From Actinoplanes oryzae (GTDB taxonomy: Bacteria; Actinomycetota; Actinomycetes; Mycobacteriales; Micromonosporaceae), in NCBI RefSeq assembly GCF_030757795.1, contig NZ_JAUQWH010000002.1, forward strand, positions 1-64,000: a stretch of DNA of 64,000 bases. Direction: 5' to 3'. A program made the translations under genes and the position numbers. Numbering within the stretch: the first letter of the stretch is position 1; each line of letters starts with the position of its first letter. Of the stretch, positions 1 through 8,228 are shown one piece after another. Below the pieces are notes generated by a model that saw only the letters and a program-made list of their open reading frames with translations, was not told the origin of the DNA and ran no database searches.

Positions 1-90
1 TCCAAGCTCGTGTTCAAGGGCGCCGACCGGGGCTCCGTGGTCCCGGACGCCGTGCCCGCCGACCTCGGGGCGGCCGCCACCGAGGAGTGA
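1..90 (+). CDS. clpC: C-terminal end of probable ClpC ATPase (partial)
   Basis: The window opens inside a reading frame whose last 29 codons end at the TGA at 88-90. The tail reads KLVFKGADRGSVVPDAVPAD followed by a short acidic end. ClpC chaperones of actinobacteria finish with a similar strand (x-F-x-G-x-x-K/R-x-x-x-PD) and a loose tail. In M. tuberculosis clpC1 lies next to the mutY/disA/radA/carD region, which fits the order seen here. ClpC is the AAA+ unfoldase that feeds ClpP. Only the extreme end is visible, so the call rests on synteny and a weak tail match. Confidence 0.5.
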   Translation, partial: SKLVFKGADRGSVVPDAVPADLGAAATEE

Positions 91-444
91 TCCTCCGGCT
101 GACGGGCGCCGCCTGGCCCCGGCAGATGTGACCACGGAACGGCCCGGTGCCTCGCGCACCGGGCCGTTTCCGTGTGTGCGAGGTGGGCGGTTCGGGGATC
201 GACGCCGGGGCGCGCTTTCGTCCGTTGCCGTCCAGCGCCCATCGCGCCATAACCCCGCTCTTGCCGCCGTTACCGCCGCGCAGCCACCCTGTGCCGCGCC
301 TCCGCACCGCCACCGCGATCGACAGCCGGCCGCCGCGCTGCCGTCGGCCGCCACGCTGCCGGCTGCGTTGGTGGGGCGCGGCCCGAACGGCTCGACTTCG
401 CCGGTTCTGCCGCGCGGCGCACGGCGAGGCGTGATCATCGCTCT
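91..444. other. Intergenic region after clpC end
   Basis: This GC-rich stretch of 354 bases holds one clear terminator hairpin (133-174). I see no other convincing gene, promoter or repeat in it. The overlapping frames at 128-616 and 147-434 look like composition artefacts because their translations are arginine/proline-rich low complexity. Confidence 0.6.
133..174 (+). terminator. Hairpin terminator after clpC
   Basis: An 18-base arm (133-150) pairs with 156-174 around a 5-base loop, with one bulged T. It begins 43 bases after the stop codon at 90. It has no long U tract, as is usual in high-GC actinobacteria. Confidence 0.75.
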
Positions 445-1047
445 GTGGAGCAGGTTCCCGTCCGGCAGGTGCGCGCCGTTTACACGCCCGAGACGATCAC
501 GGTCTATCAGGCGTACCCGGTGCCGATCGCGCTTGCCGCGGCGCGGGCGGGACGGTTTGTGCCGCCGTTCAAGCGGGACAGGATCAGCTGGCTGCGGCCG
601 TCGTTCCGGTGGATGATGTACCGCTGCCGGTGGGCCTCCGCCGACGGGCAGGACCGGGTGCTGGCCGTGGAGATGAGCCGGGAGGGCTTCGAGTGGGCCC
701 TCGGCCACTCCTGCCTCGCCCAGTACGACCACACCTTCCACGCCGACCGCGAGCAGTGGACGAACGCCCTCAAGGAGAGCCCGGTCCGGATCCAGTGGGA
801 ACCGGAGCGTTCGCTCGCGCTGACCCCGCTGCCGTACAGGGCGCTGCAGGTCGGCCTCGGCGTCGACGTGATCGACAGGTACGTGCAGGAGTGGACGGTC
901 GGCATCACCGACGTCACGCACCTGGCCCGGCGCATCGGCGAGCAGGTCCGCCGCGGTGACGAGCACCGGGCGCAGGCGATGCTGCCGGACGAGATGCCGT
1001 ACCCGCTGCCTCCCGCCCTGGCCAAGTCCCTGCACGTCACCGTCTAG
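445..1047 (+). CDS. DUF4291 domain protein
   Basis: The 200-residue protein is a full-length match to the DUF4291 pattern as I know it: an N-terminal VRAVYTPETITVYQAY segment, then FVPPFKRDRISW, a WMMYRCRW segment, EGFEWAL and a C-terminal WTVGITDVT. The biochemical function of the family is not established. The start is the GTG at 445, chosen because V-R-Q-V-R-A-V-Y follows at once, as is typical of the family. No clear ribosome site is seen. Its stop overlaps that of the convergent mutY in a shared CTAG (1044-1047). Confidence 0.85.
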   Translation: MEQVPVRQVRAVYTPETITVYQAYPVPIALAAARAGRFVPPFKRDRISWLRPSFRWMMYRCRWASADGQDRVLAVEMSREGFEWALGHSCLAQYDHTFHADREQWTNALKESPVRIQWEPERSLALTPLPYRALQVGLGVDVIDRYVQEWTVGITDVTHLARRIGEQVRRGDEHRAQAMLPDEMPYPLPPALAKSLHVTV

Positions 1048-1961
1048 AGCTGCTGCACGTCCCCCCGGGGCGCGTCGCCGGCCAGCACGAAGCGGTCGGC
1101 GTCGAGACCCAGCGCCTCGACCAGGCCGTCCTCGACGAGGCCCGCGAGCGCCCGGGCGCGCTGCACCTCGTCGTCCCAGACCACGTCCAGCCGCTGGCGG
1201 GGGACGGGACCGGTCGACATGCGCAGCACCTCGAGGAGCAGGCCGCGCACCTGGCGGTCCGTGCCCGCGTACCGCTGCGGTTTGCGGCTCGGCCCGGCGG
1301 GGACCACGGCGCCGGACTGGCGGAACAGGCAGACCTGCTCGAACGGGCACTCCGGGCAACGCGGCGCGCGGGCCGTGCAGACGATCGCCCCGAGCTCCAT
1401 GAACGCGATGCTCGCCTTGGCGGCGCGCGCCGGCGCCTCGGGCAGCAGTGCCTCGGTGGCGGTGAGGTCGGCGGCCGTGGTGTTCGGGCCGGCGTCCGGC
1501 TTGCCCTCGACCGCGCGGCACACGACGCGGCGGACGTTGGTGTCCACGACGGGGTGACGCTGCCCGTACGCGAAGGTGGCCACCGCCCGCGCCGTGTAGG
1601 TGCCCACGCCCGGCAGCGCCAGCAGCTGCTCGAGGTCGTCGGGGACCTGGCCGCCGTGCCGCTCCACGATGGCGACCGCGCACGCGTGCAGGCGCATGGC
1701 CCGGCGCGGGTAGCCCAGGCGCCCCCACATGCGGATCGCCTCGGACGGGGGATCCTGGGCCAGGTCGGCGGGGGTGGGCCAGCGGGTCATCCACGAACGC
1801 CAGGCGGGTTCCACGCGGACGACCGGCGTCTGCTGGAGCATCACCTCGCTCACCAGGACCGCCCAGGCGCTGGTCCCGGGCACCCGCCAGGGGAGATCGC
1901 GGGCGTTCTCCTCGTACCACCGGATGGCCGCGTCGGCGAGAGTCATGTCGGCGAGAGTCAT
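1044..1961 (-). CDS. mutY: A/G-specific adenine DNA glycosylase MutY
   Basis: MutY removes adenine mispaired with 8-oxoguanine. The 305-residue protein has the SEVMLQQT segment with the catalytic Glu (about residue 39), the helix-hairpin-helix LPGVGTYTA (116-124), the catalytic Asp in VVDTNVRRV (140), and a [4Fe-4S] cluster ligand set C-x6-C-x2-C-x5-C (195, 202, 205, 211). It is shorter than E. coli MutY and its C-terminal 8-oxoG recognition domain is reduced, as in other actinobacteria. The start codon is ambiguous: a 15-bp tandem duplication makes two equivalent starts (1961 and 1946). A TAGGCT hexamer lies 9 nt before 1961. Confidence 0.93.
   Translation of the reverse strand: MTLADMTLADAAIRWYEENARDLPWRVPGTSAWAVLVSEVMLQQTPVVRVEPAWRSWMTRWPTPADLAQDPPSEAIRMWGRLGYPRRAMRLHACAVAIVERHGGQVPDDLEQLLALPGVGTYTARAVATFAYGQRHPVVDTNVRRVVCRAVEGKPDAGPNTTAADLTATEALLPEAPARAAKASIAFMELGAIVCTARAPRCPECPFEQVCLFRQSGAVVPAGPSRKPQRYAGTDRQVRGLLLEVLRMSTGPVPRQRLDVVWDDEVQRARALAGLVEDGLVEALGLDADRFVLAGDAPRGDVQQL
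1932..1961. repeat. 15-bp tandem duplication over the mutY start
   Basis: Two identical 15-bp units (1932-1946 and 1947-1961) each encode MTLAD on the minus strand, so the protein begins MTLADMTLAD. Each unit carries an ATG, so start-codon choice is open. Confidence 0.9.
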
Positions 1962-1980
1962 AGGGCGCCAAGCCTAAGAT

Positions 1981-2487
1981 ATGCCGATGACCGAGCTCGC
2001 CGTCACCGTCATCGGCCCGGATCGGACCGGCATCGTCGCGGAGGTCTCGGCGGCCCTGGCGGGGGTGGGCGCCAACCTGTCCGACTCCACGATGACGCGG
2101 CTGCGCGGGCACTTCACGATGACGCTGATCTGCACGGGGGCGGATGCCGCCGCGGCGTCGGCGGCGCTCTCCCCGCTCGCAGGAGTGCTGGCCACGGTGC
2201 GGGCGGTCGAGCCGTCGCCGGCGGCTTCGGGCGGGGAGCCGTACCTCCTGAGTGTGCACGGCGCCGACCGCCTGGGCATCGTCGCGGCGGTCACCCGGGA
2301 GGTCGCCACCGCCGGCGGGAACATCACCGACCTGACGACCCGGCTCACCGGGCCGCTCTACGTGCTGGTCGCGGAGGTCGACCTGCCGCCGGGCGCCGCC
2401 GAGGACCTGTCCGTACGCCTGGAGCACGCCGCCGGCGACCTCGGCGTCGAGGTGACCCTGCGCCGGGCCGAGCCGGACGTCCTGTGA
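1981..2487 (+). CDS. Double ACT-domain protein, GcvR-like
   Basis: The 168-residue protein is made of two ACT domains (about residues 4-75 and 87-160). Each starts with a GPDRTGIVAEVSAAL-type or GADRLGIVAAVTREV-type segment, the loop-helix that binds amino acids. This is the layout of GcvR-like regulators and of amino-acid sensing ACT proteins in actinobacteria; the ligand cannot be told from sequence. It is transcribed away from mutY across a 19-nt gap. Its stop overlaps the GTG start of def (GTGA at 2484-2487), so the two genes are probably translationally coupled. Confidence 0.85.
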   Translation: MPMTELAVTVIGPDRTGIVAEVSAALAGVGANLSDSTMTRLRGHFTMTLICTGADAAAASAALSPLAGVLATVRAVEPSPAASGGEPYLLSVHGADRLGIVAAVTREVATAGGNITDLTTRLTGPLYVLVAEVDLPPGAAEDLSVRLEHAAGDLGVEVTLRRAEPDVL

Positions 2488-2996
2488 CCACCGGCTTCGT
2501 GCTGCCGGTGGTGACGGCGCCCGCCGGTGTCCTCAGCCGTCCCGGCGCCCCGGTGGACCCCGCCGACCCGGCGATCGTGCAGCTCGCCGCCGACCTCGTC
2601 GCCACGATGCGGGTGTCACCCGGCTGTGTCGGGCTGGCCGCGCCGCAGGTCGGCGTGAGCGCGCAGGTGTTCTGCGTGGACGTCACCGGTCATCCCAAGA
2701 CGGCGACGTCGCACGGCACCCTCGTGCTGTGCAACGCCCGGCTGGTCGAGGCGAGCCGGTGGCGGCCCGGGCGGGAGGGCTGCATGTCCGTTCCTGATCT
2801 CACCGGCGACGTCAAGCGCGCGGGCCGCGTCGTGGTCGAGGCGGAGCTTCCGGGTACGGGGGAAGTGGTGCGGATGACCACCGACGCCTTCGAGGCGCGG
2901 GCGCTCCAACACGAGATCGACCACTGCGCCGGGAAACTTTTTCTGGACCGGGTCGCCGGGGCGCACGCCGTCCACCAGCGCAAAACTTACCTTTGA
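2484..2996 (+). CDS. def: Peptide deformylase
   Basis: Peptide deformylase removes the formyl group from nascent proteins and is a metal enzyme. The 170-residue product has all three motifs: GLAAPQVG (50-57), EGCMSVP (98-104, metal-ligand Cys) and HEIDH (143-147, two His ligands and the catalytic Glu). The start is the GTG at 2484 because it overlaps the stop of the preceding ACT gene and gives the usual family length. Motif II has Met where many family members have Leu (EGCLSVP), a conservative change. Confidence 0.93.
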   Translation: MTTGFVLPVVTAPAGVLSRPGAPVDPADPAIVQLAADLVATMRVSPGCVGLAAPQVGVSAQVFCVDVTGHPKTATSHGTLVLCNARLVEASRWRPGREGCMSVPDLTGDVKRAGRVVVEAELPGTGEVVRMTTDAFEARALQHEIDHCAGKLFLDRVAGAHAVHQRKTYL

Positions 2997-3077
2997 AGAT
3001 CAGTTCGCGAGCCCCTGGCCCGTAACCGGCGCGTCGTTGCGTCGTTGGTGGCGCCACGGGGATACGGTGCTCCCATC

Positions 3078-3872
3078 ATGCGTACGATGGTTGGTCCCCT
3101 TCCCTCCGCCGTGTACTGGCGGCGCCGCGCGGTCGTGCTGGGCGCAGTCCTGCTCGGCGTCATCGTGCTGTTCGTCTCCTGTGGCGGCAACGGCGACGAT
3201 GACAAGCGGGGCTCCGGCGCGTCGTCGCAGGCCCCGGTCGCCCCCTCGACGAGCGCGTCACCCGAGGACGAGCCGTCCTTCGGCGACCCGCCGCCCGGCG
3301 CGGGCAACCCGTCGCTCCCGGCGCCCGAGGACCTCCAGTCCGGCGGCGCCACGGCCGGCGGTGCCGACCCGTCCGGGGGCCCGGGCACGGTTCCGGGCGC
3401 CAGCACGGGCACCAACGGCGGCACGGGCACGGGCACCGGCACGGGTTCGGACACGAACGTCAACGTTCCGGTCGGCAGCATCTGCACCAACGCCGAGATG
3501 TCGGTGACCCCGGTCCCGGCCACGACCTCGCTGCGCAGCGGCTCCCCGGTCGACATCCAGATCAAGATAAAGAACGTCTCGACCCGGCAGTGCAGCCGCG
3601 ACATCGGCGCCGACCTGCAGGAGCTCTACATCGAGTCGGGCGCCGAGAAGATCTGGTCCTCGGACACGTGCGGCACGAACAGCGGCACCGACCTGTTCAC
3701 CTTCGTGGCCGGCGGCGAGAAGCAGTTCCAGGTGCGCTGGAACGGCAACGAGGCCACCAAGTGCGACAGCGGCCAGGCTGCGGGCCCGGCCCCGGGCGCG
3801 GGGCAGTACCAGGTGCGCGCCCGCCTCGGCGACAAGGTGAGTGACCCGGTCGCCCTGACGATCACCGGCTGA
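3078..3872 (+). CDS. Membrane-anchored secreted protein of unknown function
   Basis: The 264-residue product has an N-terminal transmembrane segment (RRRAVVLGAVLLGVIVLFV, about residues 15-33) followed at once by a Ser-Cys-Gly-Gly turn. A long low-complexity Gly/Ser/Thr/Pro linker with a GTGTGTG run follows, then a C-terminal domain of about 125 residues with four Cys that looks like a beta-sandwich. Similar anchored proteins are common near def in Micromonosporaceae (recollection), with no known role. Start ATG 3078 is preferred over the upstream GTG at 3045. A TACGGT hexamer at 3063-3068 lies 9 nt upstream. Confidence 0.7.
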   Translation: MRTMVGPLPSAVYWRRRAVVLGAVLLGVIVLFVSCGGNGDDDKRGSGASSQAPVAPSTSASPEDEPSFGDPPPGAGNPSLPAPEDLQSGGATAGGADPSGGPGTVPGASTGTNGGTGTGTGTGSDTNVNVPVGSICTNAEMSVTPVPATTSLRSGSPVDIQIKIKNVSTRQCSRDIGADLQELYIESGAEKIWSSDTCGTNSGTDLFTFVAGGEKQFQVRWNGNEATKCDSGQAAGPAPGAGQYQVRARLGDKVSDPVALTITG

Positions 3873-4303
3873 CCTCCGCCGCTCCACCAGCATCGGCCGG
3901 CCGCCCTCTCCACGTGGGCGCCGGCCGTTTCGCTGCGCCACGCAAGGCCGGCGCCCCGGTCGGCCCGTCGCCGCGGGGTCGTCGGTGGAGGCTCCACGCG
4001 GGCAGCGGGGAGTGTCCAGCGCGGGGAGTGTCCAGCGCGGGGACGGTCAGCGCGTGGAGTGGCCGGCGCGGGAACGGTCAGCGCGGGGGCGGCCGGCGCC
4101 CGGCGATGGGCTCGGGGAAGGAACCGCAGGCGCGTGCCGGCGATGGGCTCGCGGAAAGGACCGCGGAGAGGCGGCAGGACCGCGGCGAGGCGGCAGGTCC
4201 CGCGGCGAGGCGGCAGGTCCCGCGGCGAGGCAGCAGGACCGCGGCGAGGCGGCAGGACCGCGGGCGAGGCGACAGGCTCGCGGGCGGGTGGTCGGGCGGC
4301 GGG
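3873..4303. other. GC-rich convergent intergenic region
   Basis: This 431-base gap between two convergent genes contains degenerate direct repeats of a GCGGGGAGTGTCCAGC-like unit around 4003-4100 and a regular 20-bp tandem array (4166-4283). No coding signal is convincing: frames crossing it translate to Arg/Gly/Ala repeats. Confidence 0.6.
4166..4283. repeat. Tandem array, about six 19-20 bp units
   Basis: Six head-to-tail units of the form GCGAGGCGGCAGGNCCGCG start at 4166, 4185, 4205, 4225, 4244 and 4264. The second and third are identical. The array ends 20 bases short of the disA stop codon, in the gap between convergent genes. Confidence 0.85.
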
Positions 4304-5494
4304 TCAGACGTAGCGTTCGAGGATCGAGGCCTCGGCGAGGCGGGACAGGCCCTCGCGTACCCCGCGGGCCCGGGCGTCGCCCACGCCGTCGACGGCCTGC
4401 AGGTCCTCGACCGTCGCGCCGAGCAGCCGCTGGAGGCTGCCGAAGTGGCCGACCAGGCGCTCGACGATCGGGGCGGGCAGGCGCGGCACCTTGGCGAGCA
4501 GCCGGTAGCCCCGCGGGCTGACGGCGGCGTCGAGCGCGTCCGAGGCGCCCGCGTAGCCGATGGCCTTGGCGACCGCGACGAGGTCGATCATCTCGGTGGC
4601 GCTGAGCAGGTCGAGCTCGACCAGGCCCTCGTCGAGGGTGCGGGCCTTGCGGCCGGTCGGCAGGTAGTCGCGGATGACCAGCGTGCGGTCGGAGTCGACG
4701 CCGGCCATGAGCTCGTCGAGCTGGAGGGCGAGGAGGCGGCCGTCGGTGCCCAGCTCGACCACGTAGCCCGAGATCTCGTCGGCGATGCGGCGGACCATCT
4801 CGAGGCGCTGGACCACGGCGACGGCGTCGCGGACGGTGACCAGGTCCTCGATCTCCAGCGCCGACAGGGTGCCGGAGACCTCGTCGAGGCGCAGCTTGTA
4901 GCGCTCGAGGGTGGCGAGGGCCTGGTTGGCGCGGGACAGGATGGCCGCGGAGTCGTCGAGGACGTGGCGCTGACCGTTGACGTAGAGCCCGATGATGCGC
5001 ATCGACTGGCTGACCGAGATCACCGGGAAGCCGGACTGCTTGGCGACGCGCTCCGCGGTGCGGTGCCGGGTGCCGGACTCCTCGGAGGGGATGCTCGGGT
5101 CGGGCATCAGGTGCACGGCGGCCCGGACGATGCGGGTGCCGTCGCTGGAGAGCACCACGGCGCCGTCCATCTTGCACAGCTCGCGGAGGCGGGTCGCGGA
5201 GAACTCGACGTCGAGCGGGAAGCCGCCCGTGCAGATCTGCTCCACGACGTCGTCATGGCCGAGAACGATCAGCGCGCCGGTGCGCCCGCGCAGGATCCGC
5301 TCGAGCCCGTCGCGCAGGGCCGTGCCGGGGGCCATCAGGGCGAGGTTGGCGCGCAGCGGGTCGCCGCTGACTCCTCCGCCGGACAGGCCGGGGCCGGGCG
5401 TCGGCGGCGTCACCGGACGCGCTGCCGATCCGTTGATGCCGGGGGCAACGCCGTCGGCATGATGATTGATCGAGGCATCACGGTCGAGCGGCAC
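4304..5494 (-). CDS. disA: Diadenylate cyclase / DNA integrity scanning protein DisA
   Basis: DisA makes cyclic di-AMP from two ATP and scans DNA for branched structures. The 396-residue protein has the cyclase domain with the DGA motif (110-112) and the GTRHRTAER motif (141-149), a central helical linker, and a C-terminal helix-hairpin-helix region (about 340-396, with [12 protein letters not shown]). A 48-residue Gly/Pro-rich N-terminal extension precedes the usual [17 protein letters not shown] beginning. The GTG start at 5494 is supported by TAGAAT 6 nt upstream, so the mRNA is probably leaderless. The gene lies downstream of radA on the same strand, as in other actinobacteria. Confidence 0.95.
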   Translation of the reverse strand: MPLDRDASINHHADGVAPGINGSAARPVTPPTPGPGLSGGGVSGDPLRANLALMAPGTALRDGLERILRGRTGALIVLGHDDVVEQICTGGFPLDVEFSATRLRELCKMDGAVVLSSDGTRIVRAAVHLMPDPSIPSEESGTRHRTAERVAKQSGFPVISVSQSMRIIGLYVNGQRHVLDDSAAILSRANQALATLERYKLRLDEVSGTLSALEIEDLVTVRDAVAVVQRLEMVRRIADEISGYVVELGTDGRLLALQLDELMAGVDSDRTLVIRDYLPTGRKARTLDEGLVELDLLSATEMIDLVAVAKAIGYAGASDALDAAVSPRGYRLLAKVPRLPAPIVERLVGHFGSLQRLLGATVEDLQAVDGVGDARARGVREGLSRLAEASILERYV

Positions 5495-5500
5495 CTGGAC

Positions 5501-5506
5501 ATTCTA
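5501..5506 (-). promoter_or_regulatory. -10 element of leaderless disA
   Basis: TAGAAT on the minus strand ends 6 nt before the GTG start of disA. No Shine-Dalgarno sequence is present, so transcription probably starts at the start codon. Confidence 0.65.
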
Positions 5507-5644
5507 CGGACTGTCATCCAGCTCCCCGAGCCGCGGTGCGCCGACCGCTCCACAGCGTGATGATCAATCACCCACGGTGATCGACAAGCGCCCCCCGCCG
5601 ATCCCCTGGGAAGCGGTCCCCCAGCAGCCCGACCGGCGCCCAGG

Positions 5645-5800
5645 CCCGCTCGAAGCGGCCCGACGGCCGAGCGTGCGGCGCCCGCTCGAAAGGGTCCGAT
5701 GCCCGAGCGTGCGGCGCCCGCTCGAAAGGGTCCGATGCCCGAGCGTGCGCCGCCCGGGCCCGCTCGAAAGGGTCCGACGGCGGAGCGTGCGGCGCTCGCC
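5645..5800. repeat. 36-bp tandem array
   Basis: Units of 36 bp built from CCGAGCGTGCGGCGCCCG and CTCGAAAGGGTCCGA halves occur at about 5665-5700, 5701-5736 and 5737-5778 (the last with a 6-bp insertion), flanked by partial copies at 5645-5664 and 5779-5800. The copies are nearly identical, suggesting recent expansion. Confidence 0.85.
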
Positions 5801-5831
5801 CGCCCAGCCGGTGACGGCACCACCCGGCGGC

Positions 5832-7241
5832 TCATTCCGCCGACACCCGGGCGGCCCACTGCACGGCCGACTGCAGGTCGCCCACCTCGACGACGCGCAT
5901 GCCCTTGGGCGGCGAGTCGCCCTCGGCCGGCCCGCAGCCCGGCGGCACCAGCGCGACCTTGAAGCCCAGCCGCGCCGCCTCGGCGAGCCGCCGCCCGACC
6001 GCCCCGACCCGGCGCACCTCGCCGGTGAGCCCGACCTCGCCGATGGCGACCAGGTGCGGCGCCATCGCCAGGTTGAGCGCGCCCGAGGCCACCGCCAGTG
6101 CCATGGCCAGGTCGGCGGACGGCTCGGTGATCTTGATGCCGCCCACGGTGGCGGCGAAGACCTCGCGGTCGTGCAGCTTGATCTTCTCCATGCGGCGCTG
6201 GAGGACGGCCAGGACCATGGCGAGGCGGGCGCTGTCGAGGCCGGAGACGGTGCGTCGCGGGGAGCCCTGCACCTGGGCCCCGATCAGCGCCTGCACCTCG
6301 GTCACCATGGCCCGGCGGCCCTCCATCGCCACGGTGACGCAGGTGCCGGGGACGGGCTCGTTGTAACGGGTCAGGAACAGCCCGGACGGGTCGGCCAGGC
6401 TGACGATGCCGCTCTCGTGCATCTCGAAGCAGCCCACCTCGTCGGCGGCGCCGAAGCGGTTCTTCACGCCGCGGACCAGCCGCAGCGACGAGTGCTTGTC
6501 GCCCTCGAAGTGCAGGACCACGTCGACCAGGTGCTCGAGGACGCGGGGGCCCGCGACGTTGCCGTCCTTGGTGACGTGGCCCACGAGGACGGTGGCCACG
6601 CCGCGCTCCTTGGCGATGCCCACCAGCGCCGCGGTGACCGCCCGGACCTGGGTGACGCCGCCCGGCACGCCCTCGGTGCCGGGAGCGGAGATGGTCTGCA
6701 CCGAGTCGACGATCAGCAGGCCCGGCTTGACGGCGTCGAGGTGGCCGATCACCGTGCCGAGGTCGCTCTCGGACGCCAGATAGAGCTGGTCGTGGAGGGC
6801 GCCGAGGCGCTCGGCCCGCAGCCGCACCTGGCTCACCGACTCCTCGCCGCTGACCACGAGCGACGGGGTGCCCGCGCCGACCGCCCACTGCTGGGCGACG
6901 TCGAGGAGCAGGGTGGACTTGCCCACGCCGGGCTCGCCGGCCAGCAGGACCACCGCGCCGGGCACCAGGCCGCCGCCGAGGACCCGGTCGAGCTCGCTGA
7001 CGCCGGTCGGGACGGCCCGGGCCGGGGCCGCGCTGATCGTCTTGATGGGACGGGCGGGCTGACTGGGCAGTCGCGAGGCCACCACCCGGCCGGCCACCAC
7101 CGGACTGGTCGTCGTGGACTCGATGATCGAGCCCCACTCGTTGCACTCCGGGCAGCGCCCCAGCCACTTGGGCGGCTGGTGACCGCACGCGTCGCACTGA
7201 TAGGCGGGGCGCGGCTCGCTCCGGGTCCGGGAAGTCGTCAC
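5832..7241 (-). CDS. radA: DNA repair protein RadA (Sms)
   Basis: RadA is a RecA-like branch-migration helicase for recombination intermediates. The 469-residue protein has an N-terminal zinc finger (Cys 16, 19, 30, 33), Walker A GEPGVGKST (102-110), the RadA-specific KNRFG motif (260-264) and a C-terminal Lon-protease-like domain (about 300-469). The GTG start at 7241 is supported by TAGCGT 6 nt upstream. It is followed on the same strand by disA after a 337-base gap with its own promoter, so the two need not be co-transcribed. Confidence 0.96.
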   Translation of the reverse strand: MTTSRTRSEPRPAYQCDACGHQPPKWLGRCPECNEWGSIIESTTTSPVVAGRVVASRLPSQPARPIKTISAAPARAVPTGVSELDRVLGGGLVPGAVVLLAGEPGVGKSTLLLDVAQQWAVGAGTPSLVVSGEESVSQVRLRAERLGALHDQLYLASESDLGTVIGHLDAVKPGLLIVDSVQTISAPGTEGVPGGVTQVRAVTAALVGIAKERGVATVLVGHVTKDGNVAGPRVLEHLVDVVLHFEGDKHSSLRLVRGVKNRFGAADEVGCFEMHESGIVSLADPSGLFLTRYNEPVPGTCVTVAMEGRRAMVTEVQALIGAQVQGSPRRTVSGLDSARLAMVLAVLQRRMEKIKLHDREVFAATVGGIKITEPSADLAMALAVASGALNLAMAPHLVAIGEVGLTGEVRRVGAVGRRLAEAARLGFKVALVPPGCGPAEGDSPPKGMRVVEVGDLQSAVQWAARVSAE

Positions 7242-7247
7242 CCCGCA

Positions 7248-7253
7248 ACGCTA
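7248..7253 (-). promoter_or_regulatory. -10 element of leaderless radA
   Basis: TAGCGT on the minus strand ends 6 nt before the radA GTG, with no ribosome-binding site between. Confidence 0.6.
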
Positions 7254-7318
7254 TCCGGAGGGTACGACAAACCGCCGCCGGACGGCCGGAGATCACAGAA
7301 GAGCGGGGACGAACGAAA

Positions 7319-7345
7319 CAGGACCCCGGGAAGCCCGGGGTCCTG
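7319..7345 (-). terminator. Hairpin terminator between lpqE-like gene and radA
   Basis: A perfect 12-bp inverted repeat (7319-7330 and 7334-7345) surrounds a 3-base loop. It lies 16 bases past the stop of the lipoprotein gene on the minus strand and separates that gene from radA. Confidence 0.85.
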
Positions 7346-7361
7346 TGCGAAGCGGGGAGGC

Positions 7362-8144
7362 TTACTCCTCGGAGAGCTCGTCCGTCTCACCGGGCTCGCG
7401 CGACGCCGGGGCGAGCGGGGTGCTGACCGGGGCCTTCACCACGAGCGGCTCGGCGCCGTTGCTGAACTCGAAGACCAGGTTGAGCGCGTTGCCCGGGACC
7501 AGGTTGCCGGTGAGGTCGAGCGCGGTCAGCTCGGTGGGGTCGCCCGGCAGGAAGGTCGCGGAGCCCAGCGGGGCGAGCTCGATGCGGGCCGGGGAGACGG
7601 CGCGCCGGCTGCCGGAGGCCGAGGTGGACGGCGACGCGGAGACGCCGCGCTCCGGCTGGGTGCTCTGCATGCTCGCGTCCGGCGTGGGGACCTCGTCGTC
7701 ATCGTCCTGGTCGTCATAGCCGCCGGAGTTGCGGCTGCCGGACGGCTCGGGCGCGGGGGAGACGGTCACCTCGGCGCCACCGGAGGCCGGGGTGCCGCCG
7801 ACGATGCCGATCTGGCGGGCCGCGACCACGCCGTCCGCCTCGGCGCTGCCCTCGACCGGCTGGCTGCTGATCACCACGGTGATCGCGGAGCGCGTCTGGT
7901 TGTAGATGCCGAACTCCAGCGGCGCGTCGGCGCCGGCCTCGTAGCCCTCCGACCCCGGGTACTGCACCGAGAGGTTGCGGATGAACACCGTGCGGTTGGA
8001 GTTGTCGACGTTCACGCCCGGGGCCGACGGCCGCTTGACGGCGGTCTCAGCGACCTGACCGGAACCGCATGCGGCCAGCGCGAGCGCGGTCGCCGCGGCT
8101 ACACCCGTGGTCAGTACGACGCGGCGGGTTGCCAGCGAGCGCAT
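7362..8144 (-). CDS. LpqE-like lipoprotein
   Basis: The 260-residue protein has a lipoprotein signal with a lipobox ending ALAAC (Cys near residue 26), a beta-rich domain of about 100 residues, a Ser/Thr/Pro and Asp-rich insert (DDQDDDDE) and a second beta-rich segment. In M. tuberculosis the lipoprotein gene lpqE lies directly beside radA, so this is the positional counterpart. The family has weak resemblance to copper chaperone PCu(A)C-like (DUF461) proteins, but I see no His/Met copper motif. Start ATG 8144 is chosen because GGAGGA lies about 6 nt upstream; a GTG at 8147 is possible. Confidence 0.75.
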   Translation of the reverse strand: MRSLATRRVVLTTGVAAATALALAACGSGQVAETAVKRPSAPGVNVDNSNRTVFIRNLSVQYPGSEGYEAGADAPLEFGIYNQTRSAITVVISSQPVEGSAEADGVVAARQIGIVGGTPASGGAEVTVSPAPEPSGSRNSGGYDDQDDDDEVPTPDASMQSTQPERGVSASPSTSASGSRRAVSPARIELAPLGSATFLPGDPTELTALDLTGNLVPGNALNLVFEFSNGAEPLVVKAPVSTPLAPASREPGETDELSEE

Positions 8145-8228
8145 CACAGTCCTCCAGACGACAAGACGAGAAACCTCCGCCGATCAGACTAGTGGGCGGA
8201 GATCCGGCGTGTACGGCGACCCGTCCAT

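Larger units (their letters stand above)
5495..5831. other. radA-disA intergenic region with repeats
   Basis: This 337-base gap holds the disA promoter (-10 at 5501-5506) and a 36-bp tandem array (5645-5800) abutting the radA 3' end. Between 5510 and 5640 nothing else is recognisable. Confidence 0.6.

Noticed and set aside
3954..4521. Arg/Gly/Ala-rich frames in the region before disA
   Set aside because: They follow the period of the tandem repeats and have no conserved start or ribosome site.
3873..5831. A c-di-AMP (ydaO-type) riboswitch near disA
   Set aside because: No long structured leader with the expected pseudo-symmetric motifs was seen; the gaps hold tandem repeats and a leaderless promoter.
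5466..8192. A 908-codon open frame on the plus strand
   Set aside because: It is the antisense shadow of radA and the lpqE-like gene; the product is low-complexity and the minus-strand genes have all family motifs.
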